Notes under the pieces: model-generated
The model's input: the letters and a program-made list of their open reading frames with translations, nothing else
Databases searched by the model: none
Told to the model about the DNA's origin: nothing
Shown here: piece by piece, positions 43,916-55,266 of the stretch
Layout: each line of letters begins with the position of its first letter
Position numbering within the stretch: position 1 is the first letter of the stretch
Origin: Linderina pennispora
Taxonomy: Eukaryota > Kickxellomycota > Kickxellomycetes > Kickxellales > Kickxellaceae
Direction of reading: 5' to 3'
Assembly (NCBI RefSeq): GCF_002104995.1
Contig: NW_024468261.1
Location: 248,001 to 312,000, forward strand
DNA length: 64,000 nt
Position numbers and translations under genes: made by a program

Positions 43916-43993
43916 ATGCCGGCACATGAGCTAGCACCGCTACGCGACTACCCGGTCAGACACCCGCCAGATCCTCCTCAGGATCCGTACTGA
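43916..43993 (+). CDS. Possible 25-residue Pro-rich peptide gene
   Basis: The ORF starts MPAHELAPLRDYPVRH and ends in a Pro/Asp-rich tail with Tyr. It has a TATA box 83 bases upstream, a pyrimidine-rich leader, an A-rich context at the ATG and a poly(A) signal AATAAA at 44174-44179. No good splice donor follows the ATG, so it does not look like exon 1 of a longer gene. No homologue recognised. Alternatives: a noncoding RNA with a chance ORF, or a remnant of a deleted gene whose promoter survives. Confidence 0.35.
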   Translation: MPAHELAPLRDYPVRHPPDPPQDPY

Positions 43994-44173
43994 GTCCTCC
44001 AATCCGTTCGTCGCCAGTCTGATCCGTGGGCCTTTTTGACGCCGTTGCTTCCTGTAAAACAACATCCAAAAATTGTACTTTTGCACTTTCTTCAGTTCGA
44101 AAAATGCATCAGTCAGCATTTCATATTACATTTACTATCGTCTCTTCCGATTTCTTTCAGTCTCAGACCCATT

Positions 44174-44179
44174 AATAAA
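44174..44179 (+). terminator. Poly(A) signal downstream of the 25-codon ORF
   Basis: AATAAA about 180 bases past the stop codon, in AT-rich sequence. Supports a short transcript beginning near 43850. Confidence 0.4.
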
Positions 44180-44756
44180 ATGTTATAAACCTCTACTATC
44201 TCTGCACAGTTTAGTGCTAGGTCGTGTTTTTGTTTGAAGTGCGATTATCGTGCAACGTTTGCGTGGCCTGTTCAAATGGAACAAGGAATACCGACATTAT
44301 TTCCTCGTGCTGTACGGACATGCTGCTTTCTGGACGTGTGCCTTTGAAGAAAAAAGGGGGGAAGCTGGTCCATCCTATTGTACAAGAGGGCTTGCAGTCC
44401 AGAAGCTTTCGCCCGCCTGTCCGCTAGCACGTCCACGTCCCTCCCAAGTCCCATCCTTTGCTCTACCAAACCTCCCAGCCGAGCCCGCTTGCGGGGTTCT
44501 CCCAGCGGCGGGGATTATCCCAAGCGGACGAGCATTCCCGCGACTCGCATGGCATGTGTACCAGTGAGCCACAAGGGGAATTCCAAAGCACTAGCGAAAG
44601 GAAGCGCTTTTTTCCCTAGCTGGATGATTGCAAATCGACGCACACAGCAGTTCACGCTTTTCTTTTGAACCACCTGCATACTGCTCTTTCTGGCTTTCTG
44701 GGCGCCAATTTCAGTTTTGTTAATTTCGCACTCGTCTTTGCACAACACATTTGACA
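44180..44756. other. SEH1 upstream region
   Basis: A 577-base interval with the presumed SEH1 promoter. A Cys-containing frame at 44224-44427 exists but has no support. No RNA gene recognised. Confidence 0.4.
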
Positions 44757-45943
44757 ATGGAGAAGGAGTTTTCTATCCCGGTCAATCACGACGATTTCAT
44801 TCACGACGTCGCGTACAACTTTTACGGCACGCGTCTGGCGACATGCGGGTCCGACCGGAGCATAAAGATTTGGGACTGGAACAAACAGACAGGTCTGTGG
44901 GTGCTCAATGAGTCCATTTCGGCCCACGACAGCTCGGTGCTCAAGGTAAGCTGGGCGCACCCCGAGTTCGGGCAGGTCCTTGCCTCGTGCTCGCTCGACC
45001 GCACGGTCAAAATCTGGATCGAGCAGGATGCAGCAGTCAAGGGCAGCACTGGACGCTGGAAGCTCGCGGCAACGCTTGTTGAAAGCACAGCCGCCATACA
45101 CAGCATTGCCTTCGCCCCCGAGTACACCAACCTTACCATTGCCTGCCTGCCAGCTCCGACGGCACCGTCCGCTTCTACTCGCCCACCGAGGCGGTCAGCC
45201 TGCGCAACTGGACCGTCAGCACACAGCTCGTGGCCGAGCCGCAAGGCCACGGACTCGGACGGCCCGCTGTGTGTGTCCTGGTGCAAGTCCAGGTTTTCCG
45301 CACCAAACATGATCGTGGTCGCCGGAAGCAAGGGGAACAGGGTGCGGGTATTCCAGCTCATCGCCATGCGCTGCGTCGAGGTCCTGGAAATCGACAAATA
45401 TGACGCCCACGTCCTGGACGTCGACTGGGCGCCATCCATGGGCAGGTCGTTCCATCTGATCGCCACCGCCTGCGCCGACGGACACATCCGCATCTACAAA
45501 TTCTGGTCCAGAAGCCATGCCCACGCGCAGCGCCCTCGAGGACTCGCTGTTCGTCCATGAGGACTCGGATCTCGACCACGATGACGACGATGACGACGAC
45601 GACGTCACCGGCGAGGAGTCCAGCGATAACGAGTCGTCGGCCGATGAGGATGACGAGGACATGCGCATCAACGGCCAGATTGGCGAGCATCCCAGAGGAG
45701 AGCAAAGACAAGTCTCAGGCGAAGCCCGTCGACAAGACTCCCGCACCGCGCGCAGAGCTGGTCGCCGACCTCGCTGCTGAGCCCACAGCGCCGGTTCGGC
45801 ATGTGCGGTGGAACAGCACTGGCACTCTGCTAGTGTCCAGCGGCGATGACGGCGTTACCCGCGTCTGGCGGATGAACATCAACGGCGACTGGCGCGAGTC
45901 TGCCGTGGTCTCGGCCGAGAAGAGCTCCGCCGCTGCCGAGTAA
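44757..45943 (+). CDS. SEH1: Seh1-type WD40 nucleoporin, frame broken in four places
   Basis: The ATG at 44757 opens a beta-propeller protein with WD repeats: HDDFIHDVAYNFYGTRLATC, SIKIWDW, LASCSLDRTVKIW, SSDGTVRFYSP, LCVSWCKSRF, HVLDVDWAPSMGRSFHLIAT and APVRHVRWNSTGTLL. These lie in order but in three frames. Single-base changes are needed near 45150, 45243, 45505 and 45693. An acidic insert rich in Asp, Glu and Ser (45540-45680) interrupts the last blades. Seh1 belongs to the Y-shaped Nup84/Nup107 complex and to the SEA/GATOR2 complex that controls TORC1. Motif order is complete, so the breaks look like sequence errors. The stop at 45941 converges with CCT7, 77 bases away. Confidence 0.82.
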
Positions 45944-46019
45944 GGCGGTTCTTTATGAGATATTCGGAATTTTTTTGTACTCTTCAGCAAAAAATGGCTT
46001 TGTGTTTTCCTTTTTGCGC

Positions 46020-47680
46020 TTAGCGCGGCATCTGCATCTGCGGCATCCCCTTGGCCTGCGGCGACTCCGACTGCTGGCTGCTGACTGTCTCGTCGACGCT
46101 GAGCACCAGGCACGCGGCCTCAACGGCACTGGAAATCGCATTGATCTTGACCAGCGCTGGCTCCCACACGAACTTGGCAAACAGATCGGCCACTGCCTCC
46201 TCGTCGATGTCCACGCCGTACCACTTGAACTTGTCGGGATCCTGCGCATGGCGGGCACGCAGCTGCGTGATAAAGTCCGTCGTGTCGAAGCCGGCGTTCT
46301 CGCACAGCTGCCGCGGGATCACCTCCAGCGCCTTGGCCACCGCCGTCAGCACCAGCTGCTGCTTTCCCTCGATACCGCGGGCTGTGTCGCGCAGGAACCG
46401 CGACACCTCCATCTCGGTCGCTCCGCCGCCAGCAACCACCGCCTGGCTCTTGACTGCACGCCGCACGACCATGATCGAGTCGTGCAGACTGCGCTCGACC
46501 TCGTCGATGAACTGCTCAGCACCGCCACGCAGCACAATGGTGCACGTCTTGGCCTCGGGACATCCGCGGAACATGTTGAACCGCTGCCCGCCGATCTGCC
46601 GCTCCTCGAACTTGGCGCATGTGCCCAGGTGCGCTGCCGTCAGCCCGCTCACCGTGCTCTGCGTGCGGCAGCCGGTTCGCCTCGCACACGCGATCCATGT
46701 CGTCCTTGGTCACACGGCCAGCGCAGAAGATGCTGCGGTCAGCAAAGTACTGCGTCGCCAGATCACCGATCGGCAACCGCGACAGAACGACACTGGCGCC
46801 TGTCTCAACAATCGCCTCCAGCTTGTCAAAGATGATCTTCCACTCGGCATCCACCACCGCCTGGTACTCGGACACCTTGTCTACGCGCACCTCAGCATTG
46901 TCCTTCTCCGCCTTGAGCTCCAGCTCGACGTTCAGGCACACAATCTTGGGGTTGTCGAATGACTTGGGCTGCTGCTCAAAGCCAGCGTACGAGAACGACT
47001 TCTTGAACGCAACGCCGTCCACCAGAATACGAGTCCTGCATCGCACCGCCTGGGACCTTCTTGATCCCGATCATCTCCTCGTTCAGCTCGTCCTGATCCA
47101 GGCGCAGCACCGCATCAACCACCATGGTCTTGAAGAACTCCTGCTGCGATCCAATCAGCTTCGAGTTCATGCTCGTCGCCGCGCACTTCTCCAGTAGCTC
47201 GCGGAACTTTTGCTTGTCCGACCGGTCCACACTGACCGCCAGCTGCTTGATGTGCTCGATCGCCAGCTCTGCCGCCTTCCGGAAGCCCTTGATGATCACC
47301 TGCGGGCTCACTCCCTCGTCAACAAAGTCCTTGACCTCCTTCAGCAGCTCACCCGCCAGTAGAACCACGCTGGTTGTGCCATCGCCCACCTCAGCATCCT
47401 GCGCACGCGCAATATCAACCAGAGTGCGTGCTGCCGGCTGTACCACATCCAAGAGCTTCATGATCGTTGCGCCGTCGTTCGAGATTGTCACCCGCTTCTG
47501 GCTGTCCACGATCAGCTTGTCCATGCCGCGCGGACCGAGCGTTGTGCGCACAGTATCGCACACCGCCAAGCACGCAGAGATGTTCGACAGAAGCTGGGGC
47601 ACGCCCTGGGATGTGTCAGTGCCCTCCTTGAGCACAATCACCTGCGGCTGCATCATGGGCATTTGGTTGCGTCTCGCCAT
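46020..47680 (-). CDS. CCT7: T-complex chaperonin subunit eta
   Basis: Three frames tile a complete group II chaperonin subunit of about 550 residues. The N-terminal equatorial domain has [13 protein letters not shown], the nucleotide loop [11 protein letters not shown] and GDGTTSVV. The eta-specific [11 protein letters not shown] and [16 protein letters not shown] follow, then the apical region [12 protein letters not shown], and the C-terminal equatorial part ends with [12 protein letters not shown] and [10 protein letters not shown]. Single-base breaks near 47028 (TT) and 46677 (AA) restore a perfect family match when ignored. CCT folds actin, tubulin and WD40 proteins in the cytosol and is essential in yeast, so a pseudogene is unlikely. 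A Met/Gln-rich tail ends the protein. Confidence 0.93.
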
Positions 47681-49361
47681 TCTTTGTTGTTGTTATGAGC
47701 TGTCTGGAAATGTAAGGGATTACAAATAACGGACGCTTCTCTGTTCTCGTGTTGGGCTTAATGTGTGCAAGAACGCAGGAAAATGTGACCGAACAGGAGA
47801 TTGAAAAGTAAGAAAGCGCTGGCTGAGTCTGTCGGGCCTTTTTTGCCTCAATGTAAACACTGGCCAGCTGAACCGAAGTACTTGGAAGCTTGCCGTAGTT
47901 TTTCTCAAGATCCTGATTTCAGATCAGAGACGCTAATCGGAGATCACTGGGGTTGATGCCATGTTGTGCACTAAGTGTCAAGGATAATGGCATGTTGATT
48001 GGATACATCTAATACTGATACCAATATATACACAATAATTTGTTCCTCGCTTTATCCACCTCGTCGATGTGTGAGATAAACTCGCGAATCCGAATCTTGG
48101 GGCTGCTATTCCTCATGTACGCAGCCTCAATCGGCTCATCGTTTACACCAAGCACATATATGCTCGGCAGGATTGCAGTGAGACCCAAAACCGAGACCAC
48201 ACACAGAGACTTGCACGAGCAGATGTCCAAGCAAGTGAGCTTTGATCCAACTTCATCTGAAATTTTGGTGACCGCCTCATCAATACTGTAGAACCTGATG
48301 GTAGAAAAGCATACTTGGGTCATAAAATGAACAGAGCAGTCATTCACGGAATGGACTCTCAGCTGGCAGTACATTGGCCTAGTAGCTGGATATCTGAAAC
48401 ATGTTCCTTGCTTCTCATCAACTTTTCACTTCGCAAACATACTTTCACTATTCTATTACAGAAAGGCTACGTGGAGAATGGCAATGGTGCGGCAGCAGAC
48501 ACAGAAAAATGATCGGAGCACAGTGGGGGGGGTGATACTGCCTGGCTACTCGGTGTCTTGGTCAGCAACAAAATGTACTGGGTGACCATGCATTCACATG
48601 GTGTTCAACAAATTGATCCTCCAGATCCCTGGTAATTCAGCGTAAAAATAAATAAGCAAAAATGCACGTAGCGGCAGTGTAAGTGAGTAAGAAAATAGTA
48701 GAAAACCTCATGTAGTACTTTTGTATATGCATCACGTACAAACACCTGCGTGCCTCCAAGCACAACTGCCAGAACAATGGGCAATACCTGAGCAACGCAT
48801 GATCACCTTTTCGCATCCTTTCATCCCTCCTGCATGCCTGAGTTTCACCTGGTGTGGTTTAATCATTCCTAAATTATATGCAAGTAAAACATTAGGGCAT
48901 TGTGTGCTTGCGATTGGTGCTGTTTCCAAGCATAGGTGCTGACCTAGGGGATGATTGGCTATCAGGTATATTGAGAAACAACTTCTCATAAATATGACTG
49001 AGAGGAAGAAGGGAAGCTGGCCGTATGTCTGGGCCTTTGTACCTATGCGGTTTGGTCTGCCCATGGTGGCGCAGAGGGACTCCGGACCCCGAATATTAAC
49101 AATAGACATTAGCATCCACGCTCAGCACTATTTCTGCTTGTCGGTTGCCTGCTGACACACACATGTCCTCTTATTGCCATTATTGCAGAATAGAGTCCTT
49201 ATTGTGATAATAACGACGGTTTACAATTGTAGAATAAGGACGGTGGTGCATGCAAAATTAGAAATATCTGAAGCGGTACGATATTAAATAGAGCGCATTC
49301 TGGCGAGTACCCCATCGGCCCTCCATAGCCTATTTTCTAACAATACTCGACAGAAACAACC
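47681..49361. other. AT-rich accessory spacer with a possible LRR-like fragment
   Basis: A spacer of 1.7 kb. On the minus strand 48009-48374 a frame reads KLTCLDICSCKSLCVVSVLG and continues with Leu/Ile spacing like one or two leucine-rich repeats, perhaps a fragment of the F-box/LRR-like family. It is isolated and short, so I do not call it a gene. Nothing else stands out except an eight-G run near 48525. Confidence 0.3.
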
Positions 49362-51192
49362 ATGTCTATCTACCAAGTTCCAACAGGCATTCTGGAAAAA
49401 ATCTTTGGCTTGGCATGTACTGATTTGGTGCCGATGCGCAGCAACTTCTATGGATTGCGCGACTTCATTAGCCTCTACAACACCCACAGAGACATCAGGC
49501 CACTACTGCCTAGGCCACCTAGACAGGTAGTTGTATTCGAACACCGCTCTGCCCTGTCATGCAACGGACGCGGTTGCCATGCGTCCCCTTGGCGCACCAG
49601 TGCTAATTGGCTCATCAGCCATGGATTTACTGACGAGGTAACCCAGATCTTGGTTCTTATGGAAAACAGGCGGTGTTGCTGCAGACCACCAATTCTGAAG
49701 TTGCTTAACATACTACGCCCAGAATTCTTCGACTGGAGCAGTCTCCATAACCTCCGATTCATTGGTCCGGGTGTCTTCCAGCGCGGCGTTGGTGTATCTG
49801 ACAGGGATATAGTCGAACAGGCATCGTTTGACAGCCGCATGTTCTCCACGCTCATCCCTACGATTACATCAATGAGTTACAGCTTGATTCAAAGTACAGT
49901 TTCAAATCCTGTTGATTTTCGTAGCGCGCTTAATCTGAATCCGTTCTACAAGATGCTGTACACAGCATACGTGCCACAGCTGGTTGAGGTTCAAGAGATA
50001 CCTCCTGTTGTTCCAACACGCCCTCTCGGAATTCTCCCACAGGTTGTTTCAGTTGAGCTTCACGAAGAACACTTGAGAACCATCGGTGCCCTGCCAAGAT
50101 ACGCTGTCAGGCAGCTGCGCAAGATCAATATACTGCGCATAATGAATGGCATTCCATGGGACTTTTTTGCTCTGACTGGTGAGCGGTCTCTTGTCTTTGA
50201 AAACGTCGAGGAGGTGTGTCTCAGCTTTGTACAGATAAGACACACCTTGCTACGACAGACACCCAACAGCGGGCTCGATATTCAGTTCCCAAGCATCAGA
50301 TCGGTAACTGTTTCTCACTCCTGCCTGCTATACGAGGATGTTTACAGGCTGTTCCACAGGCGTCTGCCAAGATCCCTATACATGGTGGAGGACCTTCAAG
50401 GACTCCAGTCTATCGACCCAAGGATAGTGGCCGGCGTAACCGATTTAAGGGTTTTTGCCAACGTGTATGATGCATTACCTGGGCGGCTGCCGCGCGACAT
50501 TATCAATCGGTTTTTCCGCAGCCCGTCAATTGTCACGAGAGCCACGCTAACTGGTAACTCGATTCCGTTCTCTGACTGGATAGCCTGGCCCATGCTGATA
50601 AAGCTGATCATTGATCTGAATCCAGATGACCTGCACAGACTTCCAGAACTCATCAGATGCCTCCCTCTCTTACGCCATCTCCGCATCCTCCACCAGAACT
50701 ACTAAAGCAGCAAGAGCACGCGAATACACATGGCATCTTGAAGATGAAGAAAGGAGCACAGCATCAGGCAGCAGGCAGAATATCCATAGACCACAAGCAT
50801 CATTGAGTAGGCTGCCAGCTATCGCGCCAAGACCTGCCAATGGCGAACCACAAGCGAGCACTTCATTTGTCTCCAGAGATACCTCCAGGATCGGTGTGGT
50901 CTCGGCAAGCATGCAGCAAATTATTGCCCCGCTTCCACTACCACCTCCTAACCCAGATCCGCCTGTGGATGTCCAAGTCTTGCCACCTCTCAGTAGACAA
51001 CTGAGATGCCTTGACATCGCAATACCTAGCAATTTTGTTGTTGAGGTCCTCGAGAACATCATTCCACGACTGCCTTGCTTAGAACGCATCACAGCGAGAC
51101 GGACGCAGGCAGATGCCATTCGGCCATTTGCTAGACAGCACATCAAGGGGATATATGTGAGAAGGTTTGCGGACCAATCTGGAGACAACTAA
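49362..51192 (+). CDS. F-box/LRR-like family protein of unknown function, one frame change
   Basis: The first frame (49362-50705, 447 codons) opens with a helix-rich VPTGILEKIFGLACTD that resembles an F-box start. Irregular Leu/Ile/Val-rich repeats follow, with recurring P-R-x-I-I-x-R-F and LP-LIRCLPLLRHLRIL motifs. A second frame (from about 50690 to 51192) continues with a Ser/Arg/Gln-rich linker and a final block LRCLDIAIPSNFVVEVLENI ending at 51192. The same order (last LRR, low-complexity linker, compact final block) is seen in the decayed copy at 27887, which supports one gene of about 600 residues with a single-base break or tiny intron near 50690. No named homologue; possibly a substrate-recognition protein. 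Confidence 0.5.
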
Positions 51193-51547
51193 CAACTCTT
51201 CCCTATTTCTGTATTTAGTGTATCATGTATATTACAACCTAGCTCTGATTGCACAGCACATGGTAGAGATACAAATAAACCACGACGGTATACCTGACCA
51301 CACTGATCGGCTGTCATGAAAGCTTGAATGTGGCTTATGCGGTAATCATGACCGAAATGCCACATTTTTTCCATGCGCTGCGTAATTGTGAGCCAATGCT
51401 GAACAGCTTGCATTAGTAAATCTAAATTTAGGAATCAGATGAGCAGAATAGGAGCAATTTGCTTTCGCAAATGCCACTCTGGGCAGACGAGCAAAAGGCA
51501 GCCCTGAAGCTGTAAACAATGATCCTGAGCGGATAACAACGAGGCAA

Positions 51548-51822
51548 AGGAGCTGGTGGATAGCAAGTGGCGTCACGGTGGGTTATGAGCTGGTGGGAAG
51601 TTTGCTGGGAGAAAAATTTTCCGAGTAGCTGAGGTGTTGTTGGCAGCGAATTCTTGGAGTCTCTTCATCGTCTTATTACTTTTATTTTCCATACCTCTTC
51701 ACTTCACAAGCAACATTTGCATTGCACTTGCACCTATGGATGACAGCGACCGTACTATCATTGGTGGTATTCCCACTGATCCCATTCCCTATGAGCTCAT
51801 GTATTTGCATTCGCTGCAGTAA
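51548..51822 (+). repeat. Duplicated mini-ORF unit 1 (leader plus 28-residue ORF)
   Basis: From about 51548 the sequence aligns with 52080 onward (offset about 531): a leader with GAGCTGGTG twice, then GGGAGAAAA, a T-rich stretch and an ATG. The ORF 51736-51822 begins MDDSDRTI and ends YELMYLHSLQ. AATAAAA follows near 51845. It may be a very small gene or the 5' end of a truncated one. Confidence 0.35.
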
Positions 51823-52079
51823 CAATCTATAAATGGCCAGCTAATAAAAATATTCAACACCAATCACGACATGCATATCAGTCATTGAACCCTGTACAGC
51901 TTGTCGCCCATGGGTCAGCAGAGACATACAGGTACGAGTACTGCACATGGCTGCTATATTATCAGTCTAAGGCATACTGATTTAAGCTCCTGGACAGCGT
52001 CAGTTGCAACATTGATTGCAACGTGCCGTACACTGCAAGGGGCGAACAATGTTCTTGAACACAGTGCAATAAGGAGAAA

Positions 52080-52358
52080 GAGCTGGTGAATGGTGAGTGG
52101 CGTCGCAGTGGATTGTGAGCTGGTGGGAAGATTGTTAGGAGAAAACTTTTCAGAGCACTAATAGCGTTACTGAAGGTTATTTCTATGTTTCTTTATTGTC
52201 AACTGCTTTTTATCTTGTATACCACCTCGCCCTACTGGCGACGTTTTCATTTCAACCACACCATGGATGATAGCAGCAGGGTTATATTAAGAGAGAGGGG
52301 GAGATTGAGACTGAATCTGCCAAGTATGAACCCATTTATATGGATGCTCAGCCAATGA
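52080..52358 (+). repeat. Duplicated mini-ORF unit 2 (leader plus 31-residue ORF)
   Basis: Partner of the unit at 51548. The ORF at 52263-52358 begins MDDSSRVI and is then frame-shifted relative to unit 1. In another frame a matching YEPIYMDAQ is seen, so one copy carries an indel. The leader is visibly conserved. Confidence 0.35.
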
Positions 52359-53643
52359 TGGTTTACATAGGATCAGCTTTAATAAGCAGCTCTCAGCAGT
52401 GCGTTTGACAGACAAACTGTCGAAACATATGGTCACAAGCTTTATAAAGTACCAAGAATGTATATTGTGATGCACAGTGCATATGGCTGAGAAAGCGATG
52501 GTTTCATACACATAAAGTAACACATGTGAATACCAGATATAAATATAGGTTGCCAACCTAGACCGCCTTTTCCATGCGCATTTTATCATTGCACTGCCAG
52601 TATATAGCACGGAAATCAATGAGGCTACACATGCATCAACTCATGTTACCAAGAGCATGCTTAAAAACCAAGTTTTGATAGAAAGGACACCAGCTCTCAA
52701 AAAAACGTGGTACTACTGCTTATCTAATATGCAAAGCGATTCTCTACGTACCGCTCCTTTCGAAATAGTTTCAATTCATTCAGCCAAATACATAGACTCA
52801 TGTAAAGTTCCATTGCCATATAACTCAGTATTGAGTCAACACAGAAAGAGTCGACAAGCGAAATGAATTGTTGGTTGCAACGGCAGTGGTGTTCGGGGTG
52901 ATTCGGTGTCTTGCACAGATTCTTGACAGATTGTATACCGACTGCAGACATTATCTTTGTGGCATGAACATGGCGAAGGAGAGATGCCTGGAGGTGAAAA
53001 TCTGGCATTGTGAGCAGATGATTGGCGAGATTGTGGTCATATATGCTGCGAGAATAGACTAGCTAAGGGTTGTCCGAGACCACTATCTGGCAATATACAA
53101 GCATCTTGGCCAATATGGTATGCAATTCCATAGCTATTCAACTCACCCTTCGTCATAGCTGGGTCCAACATCGCACACAAACTATATTATCTAGCCGAGC
53201 AGCGAACCTCATTCCCAGGAGCTAGTGAGTGCTAAGAGTGCTCTTCTTTGGTCGATAGTATCGACAATGTTATGAAGTCCCGCCTAACAAGCTACTTCAT
53301 TTATTGCCGCTTTTTTAACTGACATCTGCACTGCCAGAAATTAGAATCCAGCTCTGCCCAAAGGAATACTGGCAGGTCCAGTGTGCTCGGATAGAGACCT
53401 GCCCAGCGCATATTGTAAATGAGAGAGTGCATCCAAGCTGCAGCTATCTGGCCATACCCAGACCCAATATGGTGCACGGCATCAGATCCTGATGATACAA
53501 AGTAGGCGTAAGGGCGGGTTTCCTGCACATATATGTGAAGCTTGTCACCCTAACTGTAGCTGTAACTATTTCATCAACATCGTACGCGCCCACGGCCATG
53601 AAAGCGTGCACATACATGTATTCTTAGTAGTATCAATGGCAGT
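52359..53643. other. AT-rich accessory spacer, nothing supported
   Basis: About 1.3 kb with only short random frames on both strands, no RNA gene and no repeat that I can match elsewhere in the window. Confidence 0.4.
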
Positions 53644-53874
53644 CTACTTGTTAGGCTTGCTGTTCCGCCGCAGATACTCCTCGGCCCGAGCAACCTCGTC
53701 GTGGCTAATATGGACGACGCGGGTATCTGCAGCAGCCGGATAGGCTTCTTCAAGCTTGTCGCTGACCCACAGCCCGGCCATACTGAAGCCCATGAAGCCG
53801 AGGCCCATGAGAATGCGGTAGCGCGGCTCAATGCCCTTGTAGATTTGCCAGAGGGGTGCGGGTTGGGGAGACAT
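53644..53874 (-). CDS. Small single-pass membrane protein, probably mitochondrial
   Basis: A 76-residue protein starting at the ATG at 53874. A short N-terminus with PLWQIYKGIEPRYR leads to one transmembrane helix (ILMGLGFMGFSMAGLWVS, residues about 22-40). A charged tail follows, with HDEVARAEEYLRR and a C-terminal KPNK. Size and layout resemble supernumerary subunits or assembly factors of the inner mitochondrial membrane, but I cannot assign a family. Its good codon composition and divergent arrangement with the EIF1AD gene (311 bases apart) support a real gene. An in-frame upstream ATG at 53919 is less likely the start. Confidence 0.6.
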   Translation of the reverse strand: MSPQPAPLWQIYKGIEPRYRILMGLGFMGFSMAGLWVSDKLEEAYPAAADTRVVHISHDEVARAEEYLRRNSKPNK

Positions 53875-54184
53875 GCCGGATAAACAAGTGTACAAGGTAG
53901 GAAAGGGCGGGTGGTTCAAGAAGTAATCCAGATCGGAGGTCGGTCACACCAAAAAAGTTTTGGGCCGTAGATAATGGTGTCCGAGCACAGTGTGAGCGAG
54001 CCAAGCTACTATGGAGCGTGGAGATTCTCAGACCCCAAAAAGCCGTGGGGCACCATAGTCATGGTGGACAGTCCGCCGCATGGCCTACACGGGCCTGGTC
54101 GCCCAGTGTGCTGCCTGCCTACCCAAGCACTACTACCCAAACACAAAATCGGTACAAAATTTTTTCAATCCAGCATTGGCAGCC

Positions 54185-54709
54185 ATGGGACGCGGAAAGT
54201 ACACAGCGCAAGAAGCCCTAGAGACACTGCCCGAGCCGACACCCACCTGCCCCGTGGCCCGCGTGCTGGGTCCCCGCGGCCAGCACCTGCACGAAATCGC
54301 GGTCCTGCAATCGCTGACAACGCCCGAGATCAACCAGCGGCTCAACCCGACCAGCTCCGCATGGTTCACGACCCTGGCCCAGCTGCCGCCGAAATACCGC
54401 AGCGTGGTGTGGGTCAAGCGCGGCAGCTTTGTGCTCGCCAACCTCTCCGAGCAGTTCACAGACAAGGTGGGTGGCGAGATTGCGCAGGTCCTGATGGCAG
54501 AGCAGGTCAAGCACTTGAAGCAGACGGGCCAGTGGCCGGACCAGTACGAGGCGATGTGGGAGCAGATGATGAAGGGGCAGGCAGGCGCAACCGAGGTCGA
54601 GGTGCAGAGCGAGGAGAGCGACGATGATCCGCTGATGGCAGGTAATCCGAATCGGCAGTATCTCGGCGACGATGAAACCACCGACGACGAAGACTCGGAT
54701 GAAGAGTGA
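54185..54709 (+). CDS. EIF1AD: EIF1AD-like S1/OB-fold RNA-binding protein
   Basis: A 174-residue protein starting MGRGKYTAQE. The OB-fold core is recognisable: VARVLGPRGQHLHEIAV, PPKYRSVVWVKRGSFVL and EIAQVL-AEQVKHLKQTGQWP. An acidic tail of Ser, Asp and Glu containing NRQYLGDDE closes the protein, as in animal EIF1AD. Between the first two strands there are about 15 more residues than in the human protein (NQRLNPTSS region), either a loop insertion or an unrecognised in-frame intron. EIF1AD acts in late cytoplasmic maturation of the small ribosomal subunit. The frame continues upstream to 54080, but the MGRGKY start fits the eIF1A-type opening. Confidence 0.8.
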   Translation: MGRGKYTAQEALETLPEPTPTCPVARVLGPRGQHLHEIAVLQSLTTPEINQRLNPTSSAWFTTLAQLPPKYRSVVWVKRGSFVLANLSEQFTDKVGGEIAQVLMAEQVKHLKQTGQWPDQYEAMWEQMMKGQAGATEVEVQSEESDDDPLMAGNPNRQYLGDDETTDDEDSDEE

Positions 54710-55266
54710 GGCAAACGAATGCTCTGTTTCAGACTAGCGAACAAAAAATAAAAATCCGCGTGTGGTTCTCGCCAACAGCCGCTTCCCAACATGAATGGCA
54801 GAAGCTTCTATGCAGGTGGCACTTGCAGAATGAGGTAGAAGGCGCAGAGTGGCAGAAAGGGCTCAAAGGGAAAAGCGATGCGGGTGCCAGGGGCGTCTTT
54901 CTGGTGCCAGGAGGCAAGGAGGGGGAGGAGCGGCCCAGACCGCCGAGGTCTTTGCGAGATAAATTGCAGAAATAGGCCTGTGGAAGCAGTTGATTACTCA
55001 ATTGCACCAACATTGAGGGTCGCTCAGCGACGATCTTCCCATGGCGCCAAGGAGAAGCATGGGCCAGGACGCGCACGCGGCGAAAACACGAAGGAGCGGC
55101 TCTGGTGCCAAGACTTTGTGCCGGCTCCAAGCAAGAAGGGTTGTGACTTTGGTGTGTATTAGAGGAAAAGACAACTAAAAATGTATCGTACAGGCTGGTT
55201 AGAGCAGCGAGGAGGTTAGCGAGATAGGGAGTGCGGGGGATTAAGAAGATTGAAGTAGCAGGGTAT
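54710..55266. other. Convergent intergenic region
   Basis: A 557-base gap between EIF1AD and the PAP2 gene, holding the two 3' untranslated regions; AATAAAAA near 54746 is a plausible poly(A) signal for EIF1AD. No gene seen. Confidence 0.4.
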
